Source: Asticcacaulis sp. EMRT-3 (GTDB lineage Bacteria; Pseudomonadota; Alphaproteobacteria; Caulobacterales; Caulobacteraceae). From it: a stretch of DNA of 64,000 bases. The notes under the pieces are model-generated. The model was not told the DNA's origin. It worked only from the letters and a program-made list of their open reading frames with translations, and did no database searches. This document shows, one piece after another, positions 44,162 through 53,600 of the stretch; within the stretch, counting starts at the first letter, position 1, and each line of letters opens with the position of its first letter. Made by a program: the position numbers and the translations under genes. The DNA is taken from the NCBI RefSeq assembly GCF_030027245.1, contig NZ_JASERT010000003.1, forward strand, positions 62,001 to 126,000, in the 5' to 3' direction.

Positions 44162-44510
44162 CCCTCATCCCTCGATCTTAACGTGCGGTGACCGCGCCGC
44201 CAATTCCATGGCGTAGGTGAGAGGTGAGGCGGTTACGTAATTTGCGCACGCTATTGTGACAATCTTGACGGCATATTAGCGGTGGCGGAGAGTTTGGACG
44301 GGTCGAGCGGCAAATCTCGATCACCCAAAGCGGAAACGCGGCAGGGAACTCCATCGCGTCGGTGCTGCGTCTCGCGAAAGTCAGGATGTAGTCCTATCTT
44401 AGCGTTAAACGAGCGCCAATCGGGCGCTGAACTGGGAAAGGTCGGATCACTACAGCCTTTTCAAGTTGCGGCAATCCTCCTACACTTGTCTGGCGGCAGG
44501 GGGGCGGATC
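44162..44510. other. upstream region of the S41 peptidase gene
   Basis: Contains the left 97-bp inverted repeat (44277-44373) and, after it, about 130 bp that must hold the peptidase promoter. A plus-strand frame across the repeat reads GGGEFGR, QISITQSGNAAGNS, then ends after VLRLAKVRM; it has no start of its own. Confidence 0.5.
44277..44373 (+). repeat. 97-bp inverted repeat, left copy
   Basis: Matches 45986-46082 in inverted orientation at 92 of 97 positions. The two copies bracket the S41 peptidase gene. The sequence carries an open frame encoding QISITQSGNAAGNSIASVLR, so it may be a duplicated gene fragment rather than a transposon end. Confidence 0.85.
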
Positions 44511-45887
44511 TTGACGGTGCTGGGCACGGCGAAGAAAAAGTTGACGACGTGGGGCTTGATCTGGCGCGGAGCGTTGATCCTGCTGATGATCACGATCGTG
44601 TTGTTTACCCTGCTATTGGGTTTTGGCGTTTACCTCGTACACAAGGGCCAGGTTTTCTGGGCCCAGAGTCAGCGAGAACGCAACCTCGAGACCTATGACG
44701 TCTTTTGGACGGCGATCAGCGATCATTATTTCGACCCGAAATTCGGCGGTCTCAAGTGGGCCGGATTGCGTGCCGAAGGCCGGGCGAAGGCCGCCAAAGC
44801 GGCCAATGGAACTCTCCTTTATACTGAGGTCCTGATGTCGATGGCGCAAATGCTACCGTCGTCGCACGTCGCGGCCATCATGGCCGACGCGGCGCAGGAC
44901 AAGCCCAAGACCGGACCAGCTAAGGGACCTGTTATGTCGGGAGTCATCGATTATGGCTTCGATTTCGTTTGTTTGAGAAGATTGGGAACGCAGTTCTGCA
45001 CTGTCGGCGATGTCAAGCGCGGGTCGGCTGCCGATGCCGCCGGAATTGAGCCCGGCTGGGTTATCACGTACTCGAGTACGACTTTCACCGGTGCCACGGG
45101 TACGGTCACGCAGGCGCATTTCAAGGCGGACGTCTACCCCTTTATTGCCGATCACGGCCATTTCAGCTTTCGCAATGGGCGGCCTGAAATGAATGTTGAG
45201 ACCGGCAGTACCGACTTCAGGACAACTGTCAGGCATATCGAATACGACCTCCCTTTGAACGCGGCGGCTACGCCACCCTTTGCTGCGCGCCGCTTGCCGT
45301 CGGGTGCGCTCTATGTCCGCTTTGATAATTTCGGGTTGACGCCGTTCGACAACAAAGCCGCCGACGAAGCCATCGCCGAACTCAATCAGGCTGATGCCCG
45401 CGGCGTGATCATCGATCTGCGTCATAATACTGGCGGAGACGTCGTGACGACCATGCGTTTCATTAGCCATTTCCTCCCAGCTTTGACCGAGGTCGGCTTT
45501 TTTAAGGGCCGGAAATTCACGGATGTGAAACGTACGGATTTCTGGTCGAGACGTTATCACGGCCCCGTCATCGTCCTGATAGGGCCGGGCGCTTATAGCG
45601 GAGCGGAATTAACGGCTGCGGCCCTGAAATATTACCACCGCGCCACCCTGATCGGTCGCACGACGAATGGGTCTATGCTCGAATCGAGATATTTCAGCCT
45701 GCCTGACGGCGGCAAGGTTCAGGTGGCGGTCGCGGATTTTCATACACCAGACGGCCAGCGTATAGAAGATGCGGGCGTCAAACCGGATATAGAGGTCATC
45801 CCCACCCTGGCCGAAATTCGCACCGGCCATGATCCGGTGCTGGAACGCGCAGAAGCGGTGCTGGCCAAGGAAGCACCGCAGCGATAG
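44511..45887 (+). CDS. membrane-anchored S41 (C-terminal-processing-type) peptidase
   Basis: A 458-aa protein with one N-terminal membrane segment (IWRGALILLMITIVLFTLLL), so most of it lies in the periplasm. A PDZ-like middle part (VKRGSAADAAGIEPGWVITY) precedes the S41 catalytic domain (ADARGVIIDLRHNTGGDVVT; the nucleophile serine in GPGAYSGAELTAAALKY; IGRTTNGS). The TTG at 44511 is chosen because AGGGGGG lies 7 nt upstream; the frame is open further 5'. It probably degrades or trims periplasmic proteins. Bracketed by inverted repeats, hence possibly acquired as a unit. Confidence 0.85.
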   Translation: MTVLGTAKKKLTTWGLIWRGALILLMITIVLFTLLLGFGVYLVHKGQVFWAQSQRERNLETYDVFWTAISDHYFDPKFGGLKWAGLRAEGRAKAAKAANGTLLYTEVLMSMAQMLPSSHVAAIMADAAQDKPKTGPAKGPVMSGVIDYGFDFVCLRRLGTQFCTVGDVKRGSAADAAGIEPGWVITYSSTTFTGATGTVTQAHFKADVYPFIADHGHFSFRNGRPEMNVETGSTDFRTTVRHIEYDLPLNAAATPPFAARRLPSGALYVRFDNFGLTPFDNKAADEAIAELNQADARGVIIDLRHNTGGDVVTTMRFISHFLPALTEVGFFKGRKFTDVKRTDFWSRRYHGPVIVLIGPGAYSGAELTAAALKYYHRATLIGRTTNGSMLESRYFSLPDGGKVQVAVADFHTPDGQRIEDAGVKPDIEVIPTLAEIRTGHDPVLERAEAVLAKEAPQR

Positions 45888-45948
45888 ATATAGCCGCTCG
45901 CAAATACGCCCGGCCTGACTCGAGATCGGCGCATTGCTGACGCTCGTT

Positions 45949-46250
45949 AATTGTGACTGAAAAACTCGGCGCGCGCAATTTCGCTGAGACGCAGCACCGA
46001 TGCGACGGAGTTCCCTGCCGCGTTTCCGCTTTGGGTGATCGAGATTTGCCGCGCGGCCCGTCCAAACTCTCCGCCGCCGCTAGCATATAGCTTTGTTGTC
46101 GTCACAAGATAATGGACAGTGAGAGGCTGGGAGTTTGTCGAAAACCAATACCCGGCAATTTGTGCATAAATTTCTGATGGCGACGGAAGAACCCGATGTT
46201 GCATGAAAGCCTGTAGTGCAGATTTGCGATGTGGCATCCATGTTTTGCGG
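45949..46250 (-). pseudogene. possible gene fragment carrying the right repeat
   Basis: A minus-strand frame (FMQHRVLPSPSEIYAQIAGY, TVHYLVTTTKLYASGGGEFG, then ITQSGNAAGNS and so on to FFSHN) that looks protein-like but has no clear start; upstream it runs into the Fic gene on the other strand. The family is not recognised. Either a broken gene or a small unannotated one. Confidence 0.35.
45986..46082 (-). repeat. 97-bp inverted repeat, right copy
   Basis: Inverted partner of 44277-44373. On the minus strand the frame continues further than in the left copy, ending VLRLSEIARAEFFSHN before TAA at 45949, and is open upstream (PSEIYAQIAGYWFSTNSQPL). This copy therefore looks more like the original, with the left one the truncated duplicate. 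Confidence 0.85.
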
Positions 46251-46344
46251 AGAAAATCGACACTTATCGCCGCACTTCCTGCGGATAAAGCACTTGTTTG
46301 TGCCGTAAATAGCGCGCATATTCGCCGCACAAAGAGCGGTAAAT
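46083..46344 (+). promoter_or_regulatory. upstream region of the fic gene
   Basis: Holds the fic promoter. Close to the start codon lie several related GC-box dyads: CCGCACTTCCTGCGG at about 46272, TAGCGCGCATA near 46310 and GCCGCACAAAGAGCGG at 46325. They may be operators for autoregulation by the C-terminal winged helix of the Fic protein. Confidence 0.35.
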
Positions 46345-47448
46345 ATGACTCTATATATTCATGAACTCGACACATGGCCCCATTTTGAATGGAAGATGGA
46401 GGCGATTGCCGACCATCTGGCCGCTGTGCGCCATCGTCAGGGCCTGCTTTTGGGGCGGATGCATGGTCTTGGTTTGGAACTGAAGGTCGAGGCCAGTCTG
46501 GCAACACTGACTGAAGACGTCCTCAAATCCAGCGAAATTGAAGGTGATATTCTTGACCGGGATCAGGTGCGCTCATCGCTGGCGCGCCGCCTTGGCATGG
46601 ACATAGCGGGCCTTGTGCCTGCTGACCGTCATGTCGATGGCATCGTCGAGATGATGTTGGATGCCACGCAAAACTATGGCGCGCCATTGACTGAAGAGCG
46701 GTTGTTTAGCTGGCACGCCGCCCTGTTTCCTACTGGGTATAGCGGTATGACGCGGATCGTGGTCGGGGCGTGGCGCACTGAGGTGTCGGGGCCTATGCAG
46801 GTGATCTCGGGGGCTTTTGGGGCTGAGAGGATCCATTACGAAGCACCAGCGGCTTCGCGGGTCGCTAGGGAAATGTCAGATTTTCTGACATGGTTCAATG
46901 ATGGCCCGGCAATGGATCCTGTGCTGAAAGCCGCCATCGCACATCTCTGGTTCGTAACCATCCACCCGTTTGATGATGGCAATGGCCGTATCGCGCGCGC
47001 CATCGCCGATATGGCTTTGGCGCGTTCGGAAAATAGCCCTCAGCGCTTCTACAGTATGTCCGCCCAAATCCGTCAGGAACGCAAAACCTACTATGCCCGA
47101 TTGGAAGCGACCCAGAAGAGTGGCACTGACATTACCGATTGGATAGACTGGTTTTTGGCTTGCCTTGACCAGGCCTTTATCGGCGCTGAAGTCATACTGG
47201 CTGATACCTTGCGCAAGGCGCGAGTCTGGAAGGGGCTTGCCGGACAAAAGCTGAGCGAACGCCAAAGCAAGATCATCAATCGCCTGCTTGACGGATTTGA
47301 AGGCAAGCTGACCACATCCAAATGGGCGGCCCTGACGAAGTCTTCGCCGGACACGGCGCTGCGTGACATTACTGACCTTGTCGAGCGTGGCATCCTCGTC
47401 AAAGACGCAGGTGGTGGCCGTAGCACCAGCTATTCGCTGCCGGAATAG
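46345..47448 (+). CDS. Fic-family AMP-transferase with N-terminal inhibitory helix
   Basis: A 367-aa protein. The N-terminal DUF4172 region contains the inhibitory motif SSEIEG (62-67), so this is a class II, self-inhibited Fic enzyme. The catalytic motif HPFDDGNGRIAR is at 207-218 with all residues intact. A winged helix (LTTSKWAALTKSSPDTALRD) ends the protein. Fic enzymes AMPylate hydroxyl side chains; the winged helix suggests DNA binding and autoregulation. It belongs to the stabilisation/stress block of the plasmid. Confidence 0.93.
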   Translation: MTLYIHELDTWPHFEWKMEAIADHLAAVRHRQGLLLGRMHGLGLELKVEASLATLTEDVLKSSEIEGDILDRDQVRSSLARRLGMDIAGLVPADRHVDGIVEMMLDATQNYGAPLTEERLFSWHAALFPTGYSGMTRIVVGAWRTEVSGPMQVISGAFGAERIHYEAPAASRVAREMSDFLTWFNDGPAMDPVLKAAIAHLWFVTIHPFDDGNGRIARAIADMALARSENSPQRFYSMSAQIRQERKTYYARLEATQKSGTDITDWIDWFLACLDQAFIGAEVILADTLRKARVWKGLAGQKLSERQSKIINRLLDGFEGKLTTSKWAALTKSSPDTALRDITDLVERGILVKDAGGGRSTSYSLPE

Positions 47449-47491
47449 ACCCTCAAGACAGGTATCTCTACGTCTTAACATGTAGCACTAC

Positions 47492-48199
47492 TCAAAAGAG
47501 GCTTGCCTGTGCCGGAGAAGGCGCCTGGCCATTGTCATCACCCGGCCTATCCAGCTTCGTACCACGTGCAACGATCTTCAGCGCGGCGTCCGGTAGGGGC
47601 CTCTGCAGCTTCAGCGCTTCTTCCGTGGGTGCCGTCAGCCATGTCTCGACTTCTTCAGCGTTACGAAGAAACACTGGCATGGCCTTCGGGTGGATGGCTT
47701 TGACCTCTGCATTCGCTTCGGTTGTCAGGAAGGCGTAGAGATCGTCCGTTGTCTCGCCGTCCTTCATTTTGCGCACCGACGTCCATTGCGGCGTCCAGAT
47801 ACCAGCAAAGAAGAAGAGAGGGCGGGTCTCATCGAGAGCAAACCAGGTATTCTGTTTGGAGCCGGATGCTTGGTCGGGTTCGCAAAACGAGGTCGCGGGC
47901 ACGACGCAGCGGCTTTCCACCCCCAAATATCGGCGCCAGTGCGGCGAAGCGGTATTGCGGACATTGGTGACGCCGGAATCATAAGACTTGCCTTCGAGCG
48001 CAAATTTAGGTGATGGCATGCCCCATCTCGTCATCGCCAGTTCCCGGCCTTCAGATGTGTTGCGCACAACAGGCCCCCAGCCATTGGCGAAGATGGCGGG
48101 CATGGCCTGCAGATTATCGACTGCACTCGTCGCCTTCATGAAGCGAGCCAGTTCGCGAATGGCGTCCTTATTGCTCGTCATCGAATAAAGGTTGCACAC
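47492..48199 (-). CDS. SRAP (HMCES/YedK-type) DNA-protein crosslinking protein
   Basis: A 235-aa SOS-response-associated peptidase. The start is a GTG with GGAGG 6 nt upstream, which puts the catalytic cysteine at position 2 (MCNLYSM). The rest of the active site is present: Asn near RNTASPHW (preceded by VTNVR), Glu in CVVPATSFCEPD, and His in KAIHPKAMPVFL. It forms covalent links to abasic sites in single-stranded DNA. It stands head to head with the SOS mutasome genes. Confidence 0.92.
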   Translation of the reverse strand: MCNLYSMTSNKDAIRELARFMKATSAVDNLQAMPAIFANGWGPVVRNTSEGRELAMTRWGMPSPKFALEGKSYDSGVTNVRNTASPHWRRYLGVESRCVVPATSFCEPDQASGSKQNTWFALDETRPLFFFAGIWTPQWTSVRKMKDGETTDDLYAFLTTEANAEVKAIHPKAMPVFLRNAEEVETWLTAPTEEALKLQRPLPDAALKIVARGTKLDRPGDDNGQAPSPAQASLF

Positions 48200-48486
48200 G
48201 ATCTGCCTCCCGGAGGTGAACTCAGATTGTCCCCAACAAAGGGATGGACGCAATCACTTTTTTTCATACCGCATCTTAGGCCGCATGCTGGCCGTTAAGA
48301 CATTGTTCCGGTGCTGGAATCCACCACGATAAGATTCGCGAGAGACCTGACTCAGACCTCGCGTCGCGTACCCGAGCCATTAACCCCCGTTGACTCCTTT
48401 TTCAAAAAAGAACAAATAAGGAACATTATGTCTATGTCGGGGCCAAACGCCTCTCTAACCTCGCTCCAGAAAGGATCGTGTATGTT
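48200..48486. promoter_or_regulatory. divergent promoter region between SRAP and imuA
   Basis: A 287-bp gap holding the promoters of both genes. Apart from the LexA box nothing else was recognised. Confidence 0.6.
48410..48424. promoter_or_regulatory. LexA (SOS) box upstream of imuA-imuB-dnaE2
   Basis: GAACAAATAAGGAAC, i.e. GAAC-N7-GAAC (GTTC-N7-GTTC on the other strand), the alphaproteobacterial LexA site. It lies 62 bp before the imuA start. It implies DNA-damage induction of the cassette by the host LexA. Confidence 0.88.
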
Positions 48487-49245
48487 ATGCCACCCGCCAA
48501 TGCCGCCGTCCTTACCGAACTCAGGCAACAGATCGAAGGGATCGAGGGGGTTGTTCGCCGTAGCCGGACCGTCCTGCCCTTCGGTATCGAGGCGCTTGAT
48601 CGTCACCTGCCTCAAGGCGGGCTGGCCCTTGGCGCCCTTCACGAGATCGCTGGCGGCGCCCATGGAGCGGTAGATGGCGCGGCGGCGGCCTCGTTTACGG
48701 CCGGTATCGCAGCGCGAACGGGTGGCAAGGTCCTGTGGTGCTACAGCCAGGCCGATCTGTTTGCCCCGGCACTTGCGCAATCGGGCTTGAGCGAAGAACA
48801 GGTCGTCTTTTTTGAAGCACGGGATGAAGCCTCGATCCTTGGCTGTTTTGAAGAGGCGCTGCGCCACGGCGGGCTATCTGCCGTTGTTGCCGAGCTGTCA
48901 GACCTGAACCGCGTCTCATCCCATCGTCTGCAACTGGCCTCAGAGACGTCGGGCACCATGGGTCTGGCCTTGCGAAGATGGCGCAGACCCGTCGATGCGC
49001 GGGACTTTGGCAATCCCACCGCAGCCTTTACGCGCTGGCGGGTGACAGAACTAAATTCAAGACCTTTACCCGTCCGCGGTGTGGGACGCGCCCGGTGGCA
49101 GATTGAGCTGATGCGCTGCCGAGGCGGCGAATGTGCGGATTTTGAAGTGGAAGCGTGCGATGACAAGGGTTTTATCGCTTTATCTTCCGACCTGGCCAAC
49201 AGATCGGATGCGAAGGGGACTTGGCGACAAGGCGCCACCGGCTGA
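48487..49245 (+). CDS. imuA: ImuA (SOS mutasome, RecA-like)
   Basis: A 252-aa RecA/SulA-like protein of the ImuA type: LPFGIEALDRHLPQGGLALG, ALHEIAGGAHGAVDGAAAAS, then VLWCYSQADLFAPALAQSG. Together with ImuB and DnaE2 it performs error-prone translesion synthesis. The ATG at MPPANAAV is chosen; a GTG 9 nt earlier is possible. It overlaps imuB by 86 nt. Confidence 0.9.
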   Translation: MPPANAAVLTELRQQIEGIEGVVRRSRTVLPFGIEALDRHLPQGGLALGALHEIAGGAHGAVDGAAAASFTAGIAARTGGKVLWCYSQADLFAPALAQSGLSEEQVVFFEARDEASILGCFEEALRHGGLSAVVAELSDLNRVSSHRLQLASETSGTMGLALRRWRRPVDARDFGNPTAAFTRWRVTELNSRPLPVRGVGRARWQIELMRCRGGECADFEVEACDDKGFIALSSDLANRSDAKGTWRQGATG

Positions 49246-50683
49246 TGTCCCATTAGTCCTTAAAGGGTCGGATGGCAGGCGGCGGGTCATAACGGCCGTT
49301 GATGATCTGGCTCAGGCCCTTGGCATCCATATCGGTATGCCCGTCGCCAGGGCAGAATCCCTGTTTGCTGATCTGACTATTCTGGACGCCGATCCTCATG
49401 GTGATGTTGCTGATCTGGAAAAGCTCGCCCTCTGGGCCTTGCGGCTCTATGCCCCCATCGTCGCTGCCGATCCGCCCGACGGGCTCGTTCTGGATATTGA
49501 GGGAGCCGCCCACCTCTATGGCGGTGAGGCGGGTCTTTTGTCTGATATCATCAGACGGCTGGCTGAGCTTGGGTTTACGGCCCAGGCGGCGCTTGCCGAC
49601 ACCTGGGGGGGCGCGCATGCCCTGGCGCGTTTCGGGCAGCAATCGATGCGCATCATTGAGCCGGGTAAGACTGCAGAGGCACTCATCAATCTGCCCATAG
49701 CGGCCTTGCGGTTACCGGCTGAGATGATGCCGGATCTGTTACTGCTGGGTTTTGACACGATTGGGGAACTGGCTGCCAGGCCGAGAGCCCCGCTGACCCA
49801 GAGCTTTGGGCCCAAGCTGTTCCGCCGTGTCGACCAGGCCTTTGGTCGACTGGCTGAGCCGATTGAACCTGTGCAATCGCCGGAGCTGATTTCGGTCGAG
49901 CGGGTCTTTGCCGAACCGATCGGCGCTCCGGAGACCTTGCAGAAATATACCCGTCGCTTAACCGATATGATGTGTGACCGTCTGGAAGCGTCGGGCCTTG
50001 GCAGTCGTCGCCTTGATCTGCATTTTACGCGCGTCGATAACCGCATCGAGACCATCTTCGTGGCGACGGCCAAGCCGGTGCGTGATCCCAGGCGTTTAAG
50101 CCATCTGCTGTGCGACAAGATCGAGACCGTCGATCCCGGCTGGGGCATCGACAAGATGGTCATGAAAGCTGCCTTTGTCGAACCCCTGGTGCCCAAACAG
50201 ACCGTCGCCCACTATTCGGCGCCGCCCAGGCCCGATGTCGAAGAGCTATGGGACACGATCACCAATCGCTATGGCAGGCAGAGCCTCTACCGCGCCGTAT
50301 CCGTGGCAACCGATATACCCGAGCGCGCGGTGAAGCGTGCGCCGCCCACCTCGACGGAGATCGGCTCAAGGCGTAACGCGGCTTTTCGCCGCCCACAGCG
50401 CATCTATCGCCGACCTGAGCCGATCATGGCTCTGGCCGCCTTGCCCGATCATCCGCCGCGCGCCTTTACCTGGCGCGGTCAACGTTACAGCGTCCTCTGT
50501 GCCGATGGCCCTGAGCGTGTGCGCGGTGAATGGTGGTGCAGCGACAATGAGAAGGGCAAGATACGCGACTACTTTATCCTCGAAGTCGATAATGGCGAGC
50601 GCTTCTGGGCGTTTCGGGCAGGTGACGGCCAAAATGAGGGGACGGGTTCGCTCAACTGGTATCTGCATGGAAAGTTCGACTGA
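49160..50683 (+). CDS. imuB: ImuB (Y-family polymerase-like)
   Basis: A 507-aa catalytically degenerate Y-family polymerase relative. MTRVLSLYLPTWPTDRM opens the fold, then IVAADPPDGLVLDIEGAAHL. The canonical acidic triad of DinB is not conserved here (position 7 is Tyr/Leu, not Asp-Phe-Asp), as expected for ImuB. It tethers DnaE2 to the beta clamp. The ATG used has GTGGAAG upstream and overlaps the imuA end. It ends 2 nt before dnaE2. Confidence 0.92.
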   Translation: MTRVLSLYLPTWPTDRMRRGLGDKAPPADVPLVLKGSDGRRRVITAVDDLAQALGIHIGMPVARAESLFADLTILDADPHGDVADLEKLALWALRLYAPIVAADPPDGLVLDIEGAAHLYGGEAGLLSDIIRRLAELGFTAQAALADTWGGAHALARFGQQSMRIIEPGKTAEALINLPIAALRLPAEMMPDLLLLGFDTIGELAARPRAPLTQSFGPKLFRRVDQAFGRLAEPIEPVQSPELISVERVFAEPIGAPETLQKYTRRLTDMMCDRLEASGLGSRRLDLHFTRVDNRIETIFVATAKPVRDPRRLSHLLCDKIETVDPGWGIDKMVMKAAFVEPLVPKQTVAHYSAPPRPDVEELWDTITNRYGRQSLYRAVSVATDIPERAVKRAPPTSTEIGSRRNAAFRRPQRIYRRPEPIMALAALPDHPPRAFTWRGQRYSVLCADGPERVRGEWWCSDNEKGKIRDYFILEVDNGERFWAFRAGDGQNEGTGSLNWYLHGKFD

Positions 50684-50685
50684 CC

Positions 50686-53600
50686 ATGGCGGATTATGTC
50701 GAACTGCAATGCGCTTCCTATTTTTCCTTTCTGCGCGGCTGCAGCGCACCGGACGATCTGTTCGCGCAAGCCAAGGCCCTGGGCATGGAGGCTCTCGCCA
50801 TCACCGATCGCAATACACTGGCCGGTATCGTCAGGGCGCATGTTGCGGCAAAAGAGACAGGTGTCCGCTTGATCATCGGCTGTCGTCTTGATCTTAAGGA
50901 TGGCATGTCTCTCCTGATCTACCCGATCGACCGTGCGGGATATGGCCGTCTTTGCCGCCTGTTGTCTCTGGGCAAGGGCCGTGCTGGGAAGGGCGGCTGT
51001 GACCTCGAATGGTCGGATGTCGAGGATTTCCATGAAGGCCTGATCGCTATCTTCATCCCTGACGAAGCCGACGAGTTGTGCGCGGTCCGTCTGCGCAAGT
51101 TCAAGCAGGTTTTTGCTGAGCGTGCCTATATGGCCCTGACCTTGCGCCACCGCCAGAACGAACACATGCGCCTGCATGAGCTGTCGAACCTCGCGTTCAA
51201 GCACCGGGTTCCAACCGTCGTCACCAATGACGTGCTCTACCATATTCATGAGCGCGCCATGCTGCATGACGTTGTGACCTGCATCCGCAACCGCTGCACC
51301 ATCGACACCATGGGTGATCTGCGCCACCTCTATGCCGACCGCTTCCTGAAGTCTCCGGAGGAAATGGGACGGCTGTTTTCCGACTACCGCCAGGCCATGG
51401 CGCGCACCGTCGAGATCGCCGAGCGCTGCCGGTTCTCCCTGTCAGAGCTGGAATATCAATATCCGGAAGAGAAGATCAGCCAGAAGCTGTCGGCCATCGA
51501 AGCGTTAAAGCGCCTGGCCTGGGCCGGGGCCAAGTGGCGCTATCCGGACGGCGTGCCCGATAAGGTCATCAAGCTTCTCAAGCACGAACTCGACCTGATC
51601 GGGCGGCTCGATTACGCGCCTTACTTTTTGACCGTCAATGCCATCGTCCAGTTTGCGAGGTCTCGTGACATCCTCTGCCAGGGCCGCGGCTCTGCCGCCA
51701 ATTCCTGCGTCTGTTATGTGCTCGGCATCACCTCGGTTGATCCCGACCGCAACGACCTTCTGTTCGAGCGCTTTATCTCGGAAGAGCGCAAGGAGCCGCC
51801 CGACATCGATGTTGATTTCGAGCACCAGCGCAGAGAAGAAGTCATGCAGTGGGTGTTTGAGACCTACGGCCGCAATCGCGCCGCCCTGACAGCCGTTGTC
51901 ACGCGCTTCCGCACACGTGGCGCGCTGCGCGACACCCTGAAGGTGCTGGGCTTTCCCGAAGACACGATCAAGACGCTCGCCTCATCGATCCGCCACTGGC
52001 ATTCGACCGGCTTCAGCGAAGAGATGGCAGCTGAGCTTAATCTCAACACCCAAGACCGGCGGCTTCGTCTCGCCTTTGAGATCCACCTGCTATTGCTCGA
52101 TGTACCGCGCCAGCTCTCCCAGCATCCGGGTGGCTTTGTCCTGACCCATGATCGGCTCGACGAACTCGTACCGATAGAGCCTGCGCGCATGAAGGACCGC
52201 CAGGTCATTGAATGGGACAAGGACGATATCGACGCCGTCAAGTTCATGAAGGTCGATTGCCTGGCGCTGGGCATGATGTCTTGCATGAAGCGGGCGTTCG
52301 ATCTTCTGGCCGAGCATAAAGGCATCCATATCGATATGGCCTCGATCCCGCCGGAAGATCTGAAAACCTATGCCATGATCCGCAGAGCCGATACGATTGG
52401 CACCTTCCAGATCGAAAGCCGGGCTCAGATGTCGATGCTGCCGCGCACCAAACCACGCACCTTCTACGACCTGGTCATTCAGGTGGCGATCGTCCGGCCG
52501 GGGCCGATCCAGGGCGACATGGTTCACCCGTACCTACGCCGCCTCGAAGGCCTGGAGGAGGTGACATTCCCGACGCCGGAACTGGCCGCCATCTTAGGCA
52601 AAACAATGGGCGTGCCGCTCTTCCAGGAGCAGGCCATGAAGGTGGTCATTGTCTGTGCTGGCTTCACTGCCGGACAGGCCGATCTTGTCCGCCGGGCGCA
52701 GGCGACGTTCAAGAAGACAGGCGGCATAGGGCCGCTGGCGCTGGACATTATCAATGGCATGAAGGGCAATGGCTACACCGAGGAGTTTGCGCTCACCCTG
52801 GTCAAACAACTGGAGGGCTTTGGCTCTTACGGCTTCCCCGAAAGTCATGCCTTCAGCTTTGCCATTATCTCCGAAGCCTCCTCCTGGATGAAGTGCCACC
52901 ATCCAGATGTCTTCCTGGCCGCCATCCTCAATAGCCAGCCCATGGGCTTCTACGCACCGGCCCAGCTCATTCGTGATGCGAAACTACATGGCGTCGAGGT
53001 CAGGTGGTTCTGCGTCAATAACTCACGTTGGGACTGTACTCTGGAGTCCGCCGAGCGGCCCGGCCGATTCGCGGTGCGCCTGGGCTATCGCCTTATCAAA
53101 GGCATCCGCAGCGAGGAAATCGCTGAGATGATCCTGCGCCGCGGGGACCAGGCCTACAAATCAATCCCTGATCTTTGGCGCCGGGCCAGGACGCCGGTCG
53201 CCACCTTGCGAAAGCTGGCCAGGGCCGACGTGTTTGAGCAGGCCTTTAAGGTGTCGCGGCGCGAGGCTTTGTTTGCCATCCGGGCGCTCCGGGACGACGC
53301 CTTGCCGTTGTTCGACAGTCTGCTCGACGAAACCGGTCGCAGCCTGTCCGAGATCGATCAGCCGGATATGGATTTCAAACGGATGACCGACGGCGCCGAG
53401 GTGGTCGAGGACTACAACCAGGTCGGCTTTACCAAAGGCGCCCATCCGGTCGCCTTTTTGCGGTCGGACCTGAAAGAGCGCAGCATCATCACCTGCAGGG
53501 AGGCGATGACATCGAAGGACAAGCGCTACGTCCAGGTCGCCGGCATGGTCAATGTCCGGCAACGGCCGGGATCGGCCAATGGCGTCATCTTCATGACCAT

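Noticed and set aside
44277..46082. Classical insertion sequence
   Set aside because: The inverted repeats are 97 bp and coding-like and the only gene between them is a peptidase, not a transposase.
48214..48229. A second LexA box before the SRAP gene
   Set aside because: GAACTCAGATTGTCC keeps only one full half-site; the second reads GTCC.
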